Shown here: in pieces, positions 28,301 to 37,178 of the stretch
Position numbering within the stretch: position 1 is the stretch's first letter
How the letters are laid out: each line of letters opens with the position of its first letter
Assembly (NCBI GenBank): GCA_035582835.1
Contig: JAYKAV010002430.1
Span: 144,556-208,555 of the forward strand
Source: Phoebastria nigripes
Lineage: Eukaryota; Chordata; Aves; Procellariiformes; Diomedeidae
Reading direction: 5' to 3'
DNA: 64,000 bases
Notes under the pieces: generated by a model
Told to the model about the DNA's origin: nothing
What the model saw: the letters and a program-made list of their open reading frames with translations, nothing else
Database searches by the model: none
Program-made: the position numbers and the translations under genes

Positions 28301-31300
28301 GGCACTTACTTTTTAGTTTTAATACTGCTTTCCAAGAAACTGGGTGTCCTGGTCTTATTTGATAAGCATTGTCTCTGCGAGCAAAGAATTAAGAAATACT
28401 ATGGAAATTATGGCAGTGATCCTCCCTTTCATTTTTATCTTCAGTATTATCTATGAAAAACCATGATAACATAATACAGTATTCATTTACAATCTCTGTG
28501 GTCCCTTAATTCACTGCACATCAAGGAACAAAATGATATAATATGAAAAAGGGACGAGAGGATCAAGACCAGAGTTCTCTCTCCTAATTATTAGCATTTG
28601 TTCTCAGCATGTCTTAGTATTCTGCTACAGCACTAGTTCTAATCTCAGCATATTGGTTCTTCTGCAGCTCTGATCTGCTGGGTGGAGCCCTCAGGAGGAC
28701 TGAGGCTAGCAAGCTATCTAGAGCAACCCTCCCTCCATAGTGAAGACCTTCCAGTGAAGAAACAATCAGCAGGAAAAGCTTGTTTGTGAAAGAAGGGCAC
28801 TTTCCCAGGAACCTACAGCTTAGATCATGGACTTATTCCTGAAAACTAGACGGTAACTTGGCCAGACTCTGGAATAACAGTAACAATCAGCTACAAGATA
28901 CCGCTCCAATTTCCCCCCTCCTTGTTAAGCTCTTTGACAAACTTCTACCTACTTACAAGCTCCTATAACACAGGAAAGAAGATAGTAATTTCTGTTTAAA
29001 ATATTCAAGCATGAGCTGATGTGACTAAAAAAGAGACAGAACTATGCTTTCTCTTGCTCCTTACCTTATTACTCCCTCTGGCCTTACTGGTGATGCTGGA
29101 ATCACTGCTGGCCACTATCTCCACATCTTTTGCTGATATCACTACACAAGTGGAGCTGTCATCACCGGAAAGGCAGCTTTTAAGAAAAACAAAGGGAAAA
29201 AAAAAAATCAGACAGAACTCACAGGAAGAGAACAGAGGTCAGATATTTACTATTCATAATTTTAACAGCAATGCAGAAGGAGTATCTGTGCATCTAGGAG
29301 GTTTGAACTGAACACCTGAAAACAGAAACTACCTTCAATTAAGTCTCCCTTCCCCATGTGTCACAGGTTTGAGAGTGCTAAACACTTGGTTTGTTCAGCT
29401 TAAAAACCTCCAGTCTCTTCTCCCAGTCCATTAGTCTATTTGATTTGAGCACAGAACTACATTTGGTTAAAGCAGCCTTGACTACTGCCCGACATTGGAA
29501 GGTGCAAAGAGACCAAAGCCAACCAGTTGAACCTCACCAACAAGAGTGCACACTGCTCATGGTTCTCACAGCATCCTCTCTCAAAACTATGACCAGAGAA
29601 CCCAACCAAAAGCTATTTACATGAGCTCTGATGTTAAAAGTCAGCACATGAAGCCAAGCATTACACTAATTAGACTGATGTGGATTTGTAACTGTGGATT
29701 TGTATTACTACTCCCACGACAAACCCAAAGTATTCTATACGCGTGTGTTCTCTTGCATATAAGCAGTAAAAGCACACGTACTGTCCAAAACACACCGATG
29801 TATATGCACAACTCAGCAAAGAGTTAGATAGAAATCTAGCTCAGGATCATTTGTCCTGTTTTAAGTTACGTGGAGAGAAATACTTCGACAAATGCAAGGT
29901 CTACCATACTACAAACCGGTATAAGTTACCACTCAGGTCACTTGGGTCCCTGAAAGAGTCCAGCTGGAGGTCTACATCAGAACGCTAAGTTCTACCCAGA
30001 GCCCTGCTAATTTACCTCCATCCTGACTTGCGATGTCCACCACGTGACCAGTCCTGGTCCCCTTCTCCCTAAACAGCTCTGCTGATATTCTTCAGTTCCT
30101 GAGCAGCAAGGATGGCAGGCTCCGTGCATCAGCATCGCAAAAGCTACAAAAGCTCTGACCAATAGCATGGACTCACAACTGCCTGAACTCAACGTAAAAC
30201 TCACTGTCAGATTCCCAGGCTCACCAGAACTAATTTTTAACCGGTTTTTATTCACTCTCAGCCTTTCTTCGACAAAACTTACATGACTTGCTTCTCCTGC
30301 AGGGCTCCCAGAGAAATGCTGCGATGCACTGGCTTAGCCAAAGAAGGTCCATCTCCGGCCACGATGGGATCAGGCACCAGCAGTCCATTCAGGTCTCCGT
30401 TATATGAATTTGATGGTCTCTGGTTCTCATTCACTGAACCTAGGGAAAAGCATGACCAACTGTGCACAATAACCATTTAAAAGAAATAACATTGCATGAA
30501 ATACACTACCTCCAGATTTTTTTGTCAGGTTCTACTGGTCTATCAGGCAGAATACGCTGAATTGGTTGGGAAAAGTATTCTTCTCCAAAAAGGATGTGTA
30601 AGAGACCTTCCATATAAGAAATTTATCTCCACACAAACGAGTGAAGTTGTAGCTCTTTTCTTACACAAGCAATCCCAGCAGACCATAAAATCACCAAAGA
30701 ACAGGTACAAGGAACTTAGAGGGTCAAGGAGCAAATAGCCTTGGATGAGAAAGACTAAGCTGGTAATTCAGATTTACTGACTCAAGTGCCAGACCAAAGG
30801 GTTCTTGAAGGGTCATTTCTAACCCTCATGCCTGCAGAGATCTCTCTGTAGTCCAGCAATACAGCGGTTAGCTGCAACATTTGGGGTTGGCTGGAAATAA
30901 TACATTTGTTACTTTCCCAAACTGGCTTCTGACTGAGACCTGACCTCAAAGTCCAGGCGTTCGAGTAACTTGGCTATGAAACCGTGCACCTGTGCCTACA
31001 GGATTCCCATACTTTTCCCTCGGTCGACTAGTTTTGTGTAAAGCAACCATTTGTTCAGAGTTTCAGCTGTGCTTTGAAGAGTGCATGTGCCCTGACTTCA
31101 TATATTTGGCCTAACACAAGTTGCCTGGTGGCCTCCATGCCTTCTGAAGGCTTTTAGAAGGGGGCAGATGTAACAGGGGGTGAAGGAGACTCTTCTCTCT
31201 ATTTGACTAGCGAGGTAAATAGTTGACGATCCCCACTAGAGAGCAAGCCCACTCCACCTGCACTTACGCATCAGTACACCGAAGTCAAAACCTCCTGTCT

Positions 31301-34300
31301 CAGCAAAATCCTTGCTTGAAATTTTCACTGGTTTTGAAAACTGAAATTTTGTATACTGTTGCCAGGTAACAACTGCTGCTGAGCTCTTGCAAAATGGCTG
31401 CTTCCAGGACCAGAAGCTCCACTGTTACTGGCACACGTAACAAACCTAAACATAACTGTAGGCAAGAGGCATGTCCTTTGAAAGCAAGGCAAGCTTTCAG
31501 TTACCAAACAGGCTTTAACACACCAGGATGAGCGCTGCTGCCTACAGAAATAACTGCAACTATTATTCATTTGCCAGAAGAATATTTACAACTTGCCTGT
31601 TTATGAACAGAGTCATTAAATCAGCAACTACGCTACAGACACAAAAAGCCTGTGCAGCGACAGGGTATCCCAATGCAGAGACCATTTGGGCATTCACCTC
31701 AGTTTACCTGCACTGCATGAAGAAAACAGCAGCGGCACTCACACAGCACAAGGAAACTTCAGGCCAGGTAACGCAATCCTGTAACCACCTAACACGTTTG
31801 TGCTGTGCTTGCTGTTGCAAGATTAAGATGCACCCCTTATTCCTATAGCATACGGTGGGTGCTTGTCCAGTTGCAGCAATTTCCATCGACTGCAATTTAT
31901 CCTTTGCGACCAAAAGCAGGAAAATATTCACTACAGAAAAAGCATCCAGGCTGCCACAGAAAGATGATACATTCTTTGCTCTATTTGCAGCGACAGGAAT
32001 GCCTCACGTAAGTATCTCTGCTCTTTTATGGACAGCAGGACAGTGACATTCGCTCCATGAGAAAGGGAAGGAGGAAACACTCCCTAGAGGCTGACAATAA
32101 CAGTACACTGAAGTTCAGGAATGGGCTTAGCCCATCGCTGTCTTAGTGGGAGCCAGACAAGCACAGGTGCTGCCTGCACACAGTCCTGAAGGCATAAAAG
32201 AAGGGCAGAGGCTCAGTGTCTAGTAGGTACATGAACAAAACCAAAACGTTAACCTAGACTAGTAGATCTAGGCCTTCAAAGGGAAAGCAGTGCGGTCGTA
32301 TTCATTACCTTTTCAAAGAGCAGGAAAGCAGGAGCAATCAGAGCTGAGATCCTGAACTCTTCCTGCTCCCACCACTACCTGCACCAGGGGATGCTACTTT
32401 GTACCGAACAGAACACCTCCCTGGTAAACGTCAGACGAGTAGGGTAAGCCCACAAAACACCTAGTTATCAGCAGAGATTTCAGCATGGATTGAAGGATCC
32501 CGCCCACAGCCCCAGCAGGGACTCTCTTCCATAGCGCTGGCACTGACAGCCTGTCTACGTGCCCCAGCTGGGAGGTCCACGGTTTGATCAGCAAGCTCCC
32601 CCTTGCTGAGGGCATCAAAAAAGGGCAAGGGCTTCTGAAGCAGTGGATGAAGTTTGCTGAAACTGGGAGAAAACTGTGTCAAGACAGACTCTGGTGGTGG
32701 ACAGCATTTTCATGATCACCGAAACCGGCAGAACTAAGAAGAGTGCTATGACAGTTGTAAACTCTTTAGAGTGGGGAGTGTTTCTTGTCATCTGCCTGGA
32801 CAGCACCTAGAATAAGATGATGCTGCTCATAGCTACATGCACGTAGTACAACAAAACTTTCTTAGTGGTAATAGCCTTGGAAAGCAGCTACACTAGTCTG
32901 CTGGATATTAAAATCTGTAGATGAAACCCAGGGTATAACAGAAACTAGAACTAGAGAGGACCTTGACCACAGCAACTTTATGCCAGACAAGACTAGCCCT
33001 ACACATGCAATTCATGAGGCACCTTCTATTATCTTTCAAAAGCCTTGAAGGATCCCCCAGTTTCCCTTTCCTCTGACATCCTAACAGGATTTTCAGAGGC
33101 TTTCAGTTAACAAACACATACTCTTGCTCTTCACTTTATTATGTCCAGTTCTTTCAAGTTTATTTGCTTTACCCAGACAGTGATTTCTGCTGAGAACCAC
33201 CACAGGTTCCTTACTGCTTGACTTACTTCCCATTTGCTCCTTTTCCTCTCAACTGCCTTCTTGTGCACTAGAGTTGACAGAGAAAGTATAAAGAGAATGA
33301 ATAGGAAAGAAGAACAATGAAAATAAATAAGCCGTACTCAGTAGATAACTCCTTTGCTTCAACCAGCAAGAGAAGCTGCTTCAGGGGAAAGTCAAGTCAC
33401 CTTGAGAGAACAGAAACAACTCCAACCATTTCCCAACCACGACACATACTTTCAGTTCAGAAATTGCTTGCGGAACAAGTGTTCCCCATCCCCGCACTGA
33501 GTTCTTCTTTCAGTCTTTCAAGTACAGAGCGCTGCACTGTGAAGGAAAAAAGTATTTTCTTATAAGAATTATAAACCGGGAGCACCCAAGTGCTCCAGAA
33601 ACAAGAGAAACTACTTCAAGTAATGAGAAGTTTCTCTATGGGTAGTAAAACTAACGAAACTGGCTTCCTGTAGTTTTGCTCCATCACCCCACGTGCCTCT
33701 ACACCCCTCTCACAACAATCCTGCATCCAACCTCTCATCCTTTCGGCCAGGCAAAAGGCAGCACACATGGCAGTTGCTTTGGAGGTAGCGCATTTGTACT
33801 GACTCTCAGGACACCTAAAAGCTACATTATTCCTGTCTTTTCAACAGGAGCACCACACGGGCATAAATTCTCTCCTCTACCCAGAGGCTAAGGTTTTTTT
33901 GCAAAACATTCGTGGTCTCAGTCTCCTTCAGACCATTACCTCATCAGGTTTGAGGATGGCACTGATCTCAGAGAGGCCTGATAGCCCCTTCCACTGGGCC
34001 CAGCGAGACACCTAGGAAAAACTCAAAATATTCTTAACAAAGGAGGGAGACTTGAGTCGAGGTCGGTGATGTTCGCTTCTCGGCAGCGATACCTCTGGGA
34101 TAAGGAGAGCCCAGAGACCCGCAGCGGCAGCGAGCTTCGGGTCCGAACTGTTCCCGCTCTGCTCAGCGACAAAAACCCTCTCCCGTAAGCGAGGCTCCTC
34201 AAGCTGGGTCGCCGGCTCCTCGCCTTGCCCGGCCGGTACTCACACCTCCCCGCTGGCTCCCGGGCTCTTCGGGGAGAGAGGCAGGGCCGAGCGGGAGCCC

Positions 34301-34611
34301 CCTCGCCCTGGGCGGGACGGAGCCGGCGGCGGGCGATGCCACCGCCGCCCCGAGGGAGACGGGCCCGGCGCGGCCCCGGCACGCAGCCGCCCGACAGACG
34401 GCGGAGCCGCGGCGCACCGGCTGAGGAGGGTCCCGCAGCCCCGGCCCAGGACAGGGCAGCGCGGCCGCCGGCCCCGTGCGGCGGCCCCGCCCAGGCCCGC
34501 CGGCGGCGGCCCCCTCGGTCCCGGCCCCTCACCTCCCGGCCGGTCCAGCTTGAGGATGTCCCGCAGGTGCTGGGTCGCGTCCTCGATGTCGATGCTGGAG
34601 GAGGAGGCCAT
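1213..34611 (-). CDS. EDC4: EDC4, enhancer of mRNA decapping 4 (Ge-1/HEDLS), 26 coding exons, 3' end outside window
   Basis: EDC4 is the P-body scaffold that links the decapping enzyme DCP2 to DCP1 and activates 5' cap removal. I recognise it by close match, exon after exon, to the vertebrate family. The order is: a short N-terminal segment; a WD40-type propeller (about residues 115-430); a long serine/proline-rich linker (about 520-880); a basic patch (about 905-925); and a coiled-coil/helical region from about 940. Twenty-six exons were joined by hand using GT-AG sites; their lengths sum to 3623 nt with no frame break, giving 1207 codons plus two bases. The human protein is about 1400 residues, so roughly 190 C-terminal residues, including the conserved helical C-terminal domain, lie left of position 1. 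The start is the ATG at 34609-34611, giving MASSSSIDIED, as in mammals. The serine run of the mammalian linker (exon 16) is much shorter here. NUTF2 lies directly upstream on the same strand. Confidence 0.96.
2622..2787 (-). CDS. EDC4: EDC4 coding exon 25 (helical region)
   Basis: Encodes residues 1091-1145, NLTDTVVRATADTLQGPIQS through FEKSCQSMFQQINDTFKQG. This is among the most conserved parts of the family. The acceptor is TTGTAAG and the donor is GAAT|GTGAGT. Confidence 0.96.
3474..3589 (-). CDS. EDC4: EDC4 coding exon 24 (helical region)
   Basis: Encodes residues 1052-1090, ISKSMDPIAGQLSNTIAAKL then TAVEGTLKESITKLVKSK. The acceptor is GCCTAG and the donor is AAAG|GTAAGG, in phase 0. Confidence 0.94.
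3655..3905 (+). repeat. Diverged CR1 LINE 3' fragment
   Basis: The text follows the CR1 3' region: a 'ggggcaatggtcacaagc' block, then 'ggttggacattaggaga', 'aaggtggtacagctctggaa', 'gaggctgtggaatctcc', and an end near 'ccctgcttcaagcag'. Orientation is antisense to EDC4, in intron 23. The ends are approximate and the copy is old. Confidence 0.75.
4326..4481 (-). CDS. EDC4: EDC4 coding exon 23 (coiled coil)
   Basis: Encodes residues 1000-1051, QRRLDRALTEGQQRNGQLQE through CNRLERTIREEMKKTVPQ. The acceptor is CATTAG|AGAG, chosen because it alone keeps QRRL in frame. The donor is CAGT|GTGAGT. Confidence 0.93.
4758..5340 (-). mobile_element. Probable solo LTR of an avian endogenous retrovirus
   Basis: Read on the minus strand, this 583-bp block starts TGTAGTGGTTTTGGCTGGG and ends TTAACCCACA. 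It has a TATA-like GCAGTAAAAGC (around 5068-5082), a TGACGTT element just upstream and an ATTAAA poly(A) signal (4889-4894) followed by a T-rich stretch. This is the layout of an LTR and resembles, from memory, one that is very common in bird genomes. No internal retroviral genes flank it, so it is a solo LTR. I found no clear target-site duplication, so the exact ends are uncertain and I do not assign a family name. It lies in EDC4 intron 22 in the gene's own orientation. Confidence 0.75.
5529..5655 (+). repeat. A-rich / (CAAA)n simple repeat
   Basis: About 125 bases made almost only of A and C: A runs broken by single C, then CAAA units and CCAAAA units. One ambiguous base lies inside it. 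It sits in EDC4 intron 22 close to the LTR. Confidence 0.95.
6521..6701 (-). CDS. EDC4: EDC4 coding exon 22 (coiled coil)
   Basis: Encodes residues 940-999, with RSQQRELSELRQNQMELLQR and SSLMGHVERVIDSQREQE, an evident heptad-rich helix. The acceptor is GCATAG and the donor is GAGC|GTATCC. Confidence 0.94.
7696..7732 (-). CDS. EDC4: EDC4 coding exon 21 (37-nt small exon)
   Basis: Encodes residues 927-939, DVNQSPRSSNNQ. The sequence is unlike the mammalian segment at the same place, so the call rests on the strong acceptor TTTCCAG, the consensus donor CAG|GTGAGT and exact frame with both neighbours. Confidence 0.85.
9123..9275 (-). CDS. EDC4: EDC4 coding exon 20 (acidic then basic patch)
   Basis: Encodes residues 876-926. 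DHDDEVASLASTSGGFGAK is followed by a basic stretch, SPRASPKLKRKGKKDDG. The acceptor is TTCATAG. The donor ACGG|GTACGC is modest but keeps the frame. Confidence 0.93.
10272..10373 (-). CDS. EDC4: EDC4 coding exon 19
   Basis: Encodes residues 842-875, SPRDEVEEKHKSSSYHRHSY then HLLQHDSQDASAEQ. The acceptor CTCTAG follows an almost pure T tract on the minus strand. The donor is AAAG|GTACCA. Confidence 0.93.
12119..12582 (-). CDS. EDC4: EDC4 coding exon 18 (largest visible exon)
   Basis: Encodes residues 688-841 in 464 nt. It includes LALELQEVEPLVVPQASP, RSPDVISSASTAMSQDIPEI, DSMASAASALHLLSPR and PAAPDITRETR, all conserved family landmarks in the disordered linker. The acceptor is TTCAG and the donor is ACAG|GTAATC. 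Confidence 0.96.
13319..13472 (-). CDS. EDC4: EDC4 coding exon 17 (serine-rich linker)
   Basis: Encodes residues 636-687, with EDLTVSPKMQLDTSLTLSSS, then LQTSPR and GLPDKLTPKAPVP. The acceptor is TCTGCAG and the donor is CCC|GTAAGG, in phase 0. Confidence 0.94.
14186..14274 (-). CDS. EDC4: EDC4 coding exon 16 (shortened serine-rich segment)
   Basis: Encodes residues 607-635, IAVSPGSSVSSLTAVTAMSS then TSVTDASMA. Mammals carry a long polyserine tract here; this bird has only short serine pairs. The acceptor is CTTACAG and the donor is CCAG|GTAAAT. Confidence 0.93.
14788..14939 (+). repeat. CR1 LINE 3' end
   Basis: Well preserved CR1 tail: 'gttcaaggtcaggttgga', 'gagcaacctgatctagtg', 'gtccctgcccatggcagg', 'ggtcccttccaaccc', then the terminal 8-mer 'attctatg' repeated. 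It lies in EDC4 intron 15, antisense to the gene, and is truncated at its 5' end as is usual for CR1. Confidence 0.95.
16725..16912 (-). CDS. EDC4: EDC4 coding exon 15 (linker)
   Basis: Encodes residues 544-606, with GSQPDLRRIADLPVPADFLS and KPKLMTPDAFMTPSTSLQQ, a strongly conserved linker block. The acceptor is TTTCCAG and the donor is ACAG|GTAACC, in phase 0. Confidence 0.95.
17547..17638 (-). CDS. EDC4: EDC4 coding exon 14
   Basis: Encodes residues 513-543, ALQDVQIRFQPLHSPDMSAS then MPSHGSHEEF. The second half differs from mammals. The acceptor is TTTTCAG and the donor is TTTG|GTGAGC. Confidence 0.92.
18082..18154 (-). CDS. EDC4: EDC4 coding exon 13
   Basis: Encodes residues 489-512, EGAQGAGAVESAAGVLIKLF then CVHT. 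The acceptor is TTTACAG and the donor is CCAA|GTGAGT. Confidence 0.93.
18396..18420 (+). other. G-rich run with G-quadruplex potential
   Basis: Four G runs (8, 5, 3 and 3 G) are separated by one to three bases, fitting the loose G-quadruplex pattern. It lies in EDC4 intron 12 about 240 bases upstream of exon 13 in gene direction. The G strand is the EDC4 template strand, so the RNA would be C-rich. Confidence 0.7.
19660..19915 (+). repeat. Diverged CR1 LINE 3' fragment
   Basis: Order of matches: 'aaggggcaatggctacaa', 'gggaggttcaggttcaata', 'tttaggaaggggtgcagcc', a gap, then 'taggtgacctgatctgc' and 'ccctgcttcaagcagcagctt'. It lies in EDC4 intron 12. The terminal 8-mer is not preserved. Confidence 0.75.
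20050..20230 (-). CDS. EDC4: EDC4 coding exon 12 (end of propeller)
   Basis: Encodes residues 429-488, VLYVMELMQNQEEGKAYFSS through RCRLRHTEVLPAEEENDN. The acceptor is TTCCAG. The donor sits in a GTAGGTAGGTG run; G|GTAGGT is the position that keeps the frame into exon 13. Confidence 0.93.
20700..20802 (-). CDS. EDC4: EDC4 coding exon 11 (WD40)
   Basis: Encodes residues 394-428, FSPDIFSSMSILPSLKVCLD then LSAEYLILSDVQRK. The acceptor is GATCTAG, with a run of C on the minus strand about 20 bases upstream. The donor is AAA|GTAGGT, in phase 0. Confidence 0.94.
21908..22003 (-). CDS. EDC4: EDC4 coding exon 10 (WD40)
   Basis: Encodes residues 362-393, VPFWRFLITGADQNRELKMW then CTVSWTCLQTV. The acceptor is CTGCAG and the donor is CCG|GTAGGT. 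Confidence 0.94.
22567..22650 (-). CDS. EDC4: EDC4 coding exon 9 (WD40)
   Basis: Encodes residues 334-361, CLHEWKPHDGRPLSCLLFCD then NHKKQDP. The acceptor is TTCTTAG and the donor is CAGA|GTAAGT. Confidence 0.95.
23220..23329 (-). CDS. EDC4: EDC4 coding exon 8 (WD40)
   Basis: Encodes residues 298-333, CLSEGALSPDGTVLATASHD then FVKFWQIYIEGQDEP, a full blade. The acceptor is GTTTAG and the donor is CAAG|GTAACT. Confidence 0.95.
24238..24342 (-). CDS. EDC4: EDC4 coding exon 7 (WD40)
   Basis: Encodes residues 263-297, from AEVWDLDIIRTN to KEGFIVVKGHST. The acceptor is TTCCAG and the donor is ACG|GTATAA, in phase 0. Confidence 0.95.
24877..25024 (-). CDS. EDC4: EDC4 coding exon 6 (WD40)
   Basis: Encodes residues 213-262, EEILVNIKRPDNTPLN, then RRIIWCPFIPDD and ending ALLHEDR. 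The acceptor is GATCAG and the donor is AGG|GTAAGA, in phase 0. Confidence 0.94.
26091..26280 (-). CDS. EDC4: EDC4 coding exon 5 (WD40)
   Basis: Encodes residues 150-212, including NGSAMVRVLSVS, RTLLKGFTGGVADLAFAHLN and CLDEAGNLFVWRLA, typical WD40 blades. The acceptor is CTGTAG. The donor CCA|GTATCT is weaker than most but is the only one that keeps the frame into KIQEEI. Confidence 0.94.
27826..27925 (-). CDS. EDC4: EDC4 coding exon 4 (start of WD40 region)
   Basis: Encodes residues 117-149, VKIQPVARYDWEQKYYYGN through SNSYLAYAIR, which opens the propeller. The acceptor is GAGCAG and the donor is AGAG|GTGAGA. Confidence 0.95.
29065..29176 (-). CDS. EDC4: EDC4 coding exon 3
   Basis: Encodes residues 79-116, ICLSGDDSST then KDVEIVASSDSS and ending KARGSNK. 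The acceptor is TTAAAAG and the donor is AAG|GTAAGG, in phase 0. Confidence 0.94.
30283..30439 (-). CDS. EDC4: EDC4 coding exon 2
   Basis: Encodes residues 27-78, containing the conserved SYNGDLNGLLVPDP motif and ending in LQEKQV. The acceptor is CCCTAG and the donor is CAT|GTAAGT, leaving two bases. Confidence 0.95.
30440..34532 (-). other. EDC4: EDC4 intron 1 (4.1 kb)
   Basis: This is the longest EDC4 intron, running from the CpG-island exon to exon 2. It holds no clear exon on either strand and no well-preserved repeat. A stretch near 30790-30840 weakly resembles a CR1 3' tail. Confidence 0.8.
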
Positions 34612-35030
34612 GGGGCCCGGCCCGCTTCCCGCCGCCCGCACAACCGCCACCGCGCTGCCCCGGCCCGGCCCGCCGCCCACGCTTCCGCCTCCGGTCCGGG
34701 CCTGGTACGCCGGGCGGAAACGGCCGCCGGGACGGAGGGTTCCGGGCGCGGCGGGGGCGGAGTCAGCCCGACCCCGGGCGGGGTGGGCGGCAGAGCCAGG
34801 ACCGGCGGCCCCGGCCCCCTCCTTCGGCGGGAGCTGCGCCGCGGGCGCGGCCCGGGAGCTCCCCCGCCACCCCCTTCCTCCTCCCCGCGGGGCCGGGACT
34901 CCGCTGGCCCCGCCGGGCGGCCCGCTGCCGCCAGCCCGGGCGCTGAGGGGGAGCCGGCTGCCGCAGGCCTCAAGGGCCTACACGGCCCCGGCCCCCCGGG
35001 GCGTCACGGCAGTATGATTCCCCGCTACGT
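34200..35030 (-). promoter_or_regulatory. EDC4: CpG island promoter of EDC4
   Basis: About 800 bases of very high G+C and dense CpG surround EDC4 exon 1. GC boxes are seen at 34753-34760 and 34776-34790, 140-180 bases upstream of the ATG in gene direction. No TATA box is evident, as usual for a housekeeping gene. The start site is inferred to lie between about 34620 and 34780. Confidence 0.85.
34533..34611 (-). CDS. EDC4: EDC4 coding exon 1
   Basis: Encodes residues 1-26, starting MASSSSIDIEDATQHLRDIL. The donor is GGAG|GTGAGG, leaving one base of the next codon. The exon lies inside a CpG island. No in-frame ATG was seen upstream within the open stretch, so this start is preferred. Confidence 0.95.
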
Positions 35031-36660
35031 GCGATACCGTGAGGGGGTGCCTGAAGTCTCGCTCATAGAAGGTTAACTCAGGTTGTTTAGGGGGTAAAAA
35101 TAACCCCGTACAGCTGCCCGGCCTTCCCTCCGGCCACAGGCCGCCTGACTCGGGAGGTGACGGCTGGGGCTCAGTCGATCACTCGCAGCAAACACGGGTC
35201 TGTTTGCATATATTGCGCCTCAAAAGTGACCTGTGGGCATCAAAAATATTAAGCAATACTGATTTCGAAACGCTGGTGTTTGTCTCCTCCAGGTATGGGA
35301 CCAAGAGCGAATGACTGCGTGGAGAAAGGCAGGAAAAAGAGCCCCAGAGAGACCTACATGGCCAATTTCGGAGGATCACTGCTTTGAACTTTTAATGGCC
35401 TAAAAGAATCTCATTTTAGATAGTTTTTAAACTAACACCTGCCACACATATCATTCCATGAACGTGACTTTTAAGCAAGCTCTCTCGGCTCATTGAGCTC
35501 GTTATTCAAAGGACTACCCTGACCTCGCGGACTAGATCCTTCTGCAGGGCAGGGTTCATAAGCCAGACCTATTCTTAGATCCTCCCTCCTCTGCCAGGCT
35601 TCATTTAGATCTGGAGCTATGGTATCAGGATCCTTGCTTAGCAGCGACCACACAAAATGCCTCTTTCTACTGAAAGGGCTGATCTCTTCAAGTGATGAAT
35701 TTTGAGCATGACTGTCATAGCATAGAAGCAGCGACAGAACATTTGAAACCGGGAATATACGAAAATGCTGCAATACCCAGCAGGAGGGCCCCAACATCAG
35801 CTTCCAAGAAAGCTCCGTTCCAATTCAAATGCCAAAGCAGCCAGGTTTGAGAACTGACCAGCTTGAGCACACCCCATCCCAGGCTTTCCTGACACGTCTC
35901 CCGAAGGGAAATGCCAAGTTCATATACTTCAAAAGCGAGCTCAGCGAGGTGTGCTAATCCCTTGAAAAGCAGGGCCTAATGGCTTAGTGAGGTCTGAAGG
36001 TAAAGCTAACATGATTCTGCTCCTGTGCCATATCTCATATGCTGGAAAGATTAATTTAATAAATCCCTTCCCTGGTGGAACACTGCCACCTCCAGGGTGG
36101 AAGATACATGACAGCCAACCACACTGTAAAAACCTGCACAGCAAACGCAGTTCTACCAACCAGCTCAAATTATAACGAAGGGATGCTGGGAAGACAACAC
36201 GAAGCACGAATCTGGCCAGAGCTGGATACAAACTCCAGGAGGGCAGTGCTGGACTGACGTCCCATGTGTCTGCCTATGAAGAAAATACAGCTGTCCTGTT
36301 TAGCTTTGAGGGTGAACATAATAGATGTTATGAAGATTAACTACAGGCTACCATGACAGTTGTCATCCTTGTGTATTATTTGCCTTGGTAAAATATAACA
36401 GCTGAGAACTAACCTGTCAATGTTAAAAACTGAGCTAGAAGTCTGTTATAAAAGCTGCTGAGAGGGAGGGGAAAAAAGCAGCTGTGTGGCCAAGGGCATA
36501 CCTGAACCGTCTTCATCAGTAGAACTATCAAGTGCTCTTCAGTTTGAGAGTTTAAGGTTTGTAAACATTACCTCACCAGGCAGACACGAGGTATCCAAAG
36601 CAAGCAGTACCATATACTCCATATCCAACTCATTAAAACAATTTAAACTGTTAAGAAAAT
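35031..36660. other. Intergenic region between EDC4 promoter and NUTF2 3' end
   Basis: Roughly 1.6 kb separates the EDC4 CpG island from the NUTF2 poly(A) signal. No exon, RNA gene or clear repeat was recognised on either strand. Confidence 0.7.
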
Positions 36661-36668
36661 CTCATGGT

Positions 36669-36674
36669 TTTATT
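36669..36674 (-). terminator. NUTF2: NUTF2 poly(A) signal
   Basis: AATAAA on the minus strand about 390 bases after the TGA stop, and the only copy seen in that stretch. A T-rich tract follows. The implied 3' UTR (36650-37064) contains a run of T on the transcript strand at 37022-37039. Confidence 0.7.
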
Positions 36675-37064
36675 GTGTAATGTAGCATTGAAACATCTGA
36701 ACAAATCAATATCTGGGCTGTACAGGCTGCTGTTCTTTCATTTCTTTGGGTTATAGAGCATCTTGTCAGTACATAAACAACAACCTTTTGCATTATAAAT
36801 TCTTTCCGAGGCATGCTGGTACAACACAAATTTCTCTTGTCAAATGCAGCTAAGTCTAACTTCCAAACATCATGCACAAGAAACTCATCTAGTGACAATG
36901 TAAACTCAGCAGAAGGGCAGGTCACAGGTCTTGCTTGCTCACGCTCTGCAGTGCTGCAGGTTTGTGTATGATATTTGGAATGTTCCGTGAGTGTGAATAA
37001 TACCAGTAAGAGGAGAGGAGGAAAAAAAAAAAAAAAAAAGCACGGGTGCCTCGGGGTTGCCAGC

Positions 37065-37178
37065 TCAGCCAAAGTTGTGCAATGCTAGCCTGAACATGTC
37101 ATTGGTGCAAACCCAGGCATCGTTGATGTTCTTTAATAGAAATATCTGGTGGAATCCCATGATAGGGTCTTCATCAGC
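37065..37178 (-). CDS. NUTF2: NUTF2 canonical last exon (distal)
   Basis: Acceptor TTTCTACAG is followed by residues 91-127, [20 protein letters not shown] then [17 protein letters not shown], and a TGA stop. This is nearly identical to the mammalian C terminus, so it is taken as the canonical form. Confidence 0.97.
   Translation of the reverse strand, partial: ADEDPIMGFHQIFLLKNINDAWVCTNDMFRLALHNFG

Noticed and set aside
34612..34680. Possible N-terminal extension of EDC4 upstream of the ATG
   Set aside because: The frame is open, but its upstream start codon would be GTG, not ATG, and the family starts at the MASSSSIDIED position.
34225..35076. A 283-codon plus-strand open frame and a 316-codon minus-strand frame across the EDC4 CpG island
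   Set aside because: Both are rich in A, G, P and R, as expected of any frame read through very GC-rich DNA. They overlap the true EDC4 exon 1 and lack any recognisable domain.
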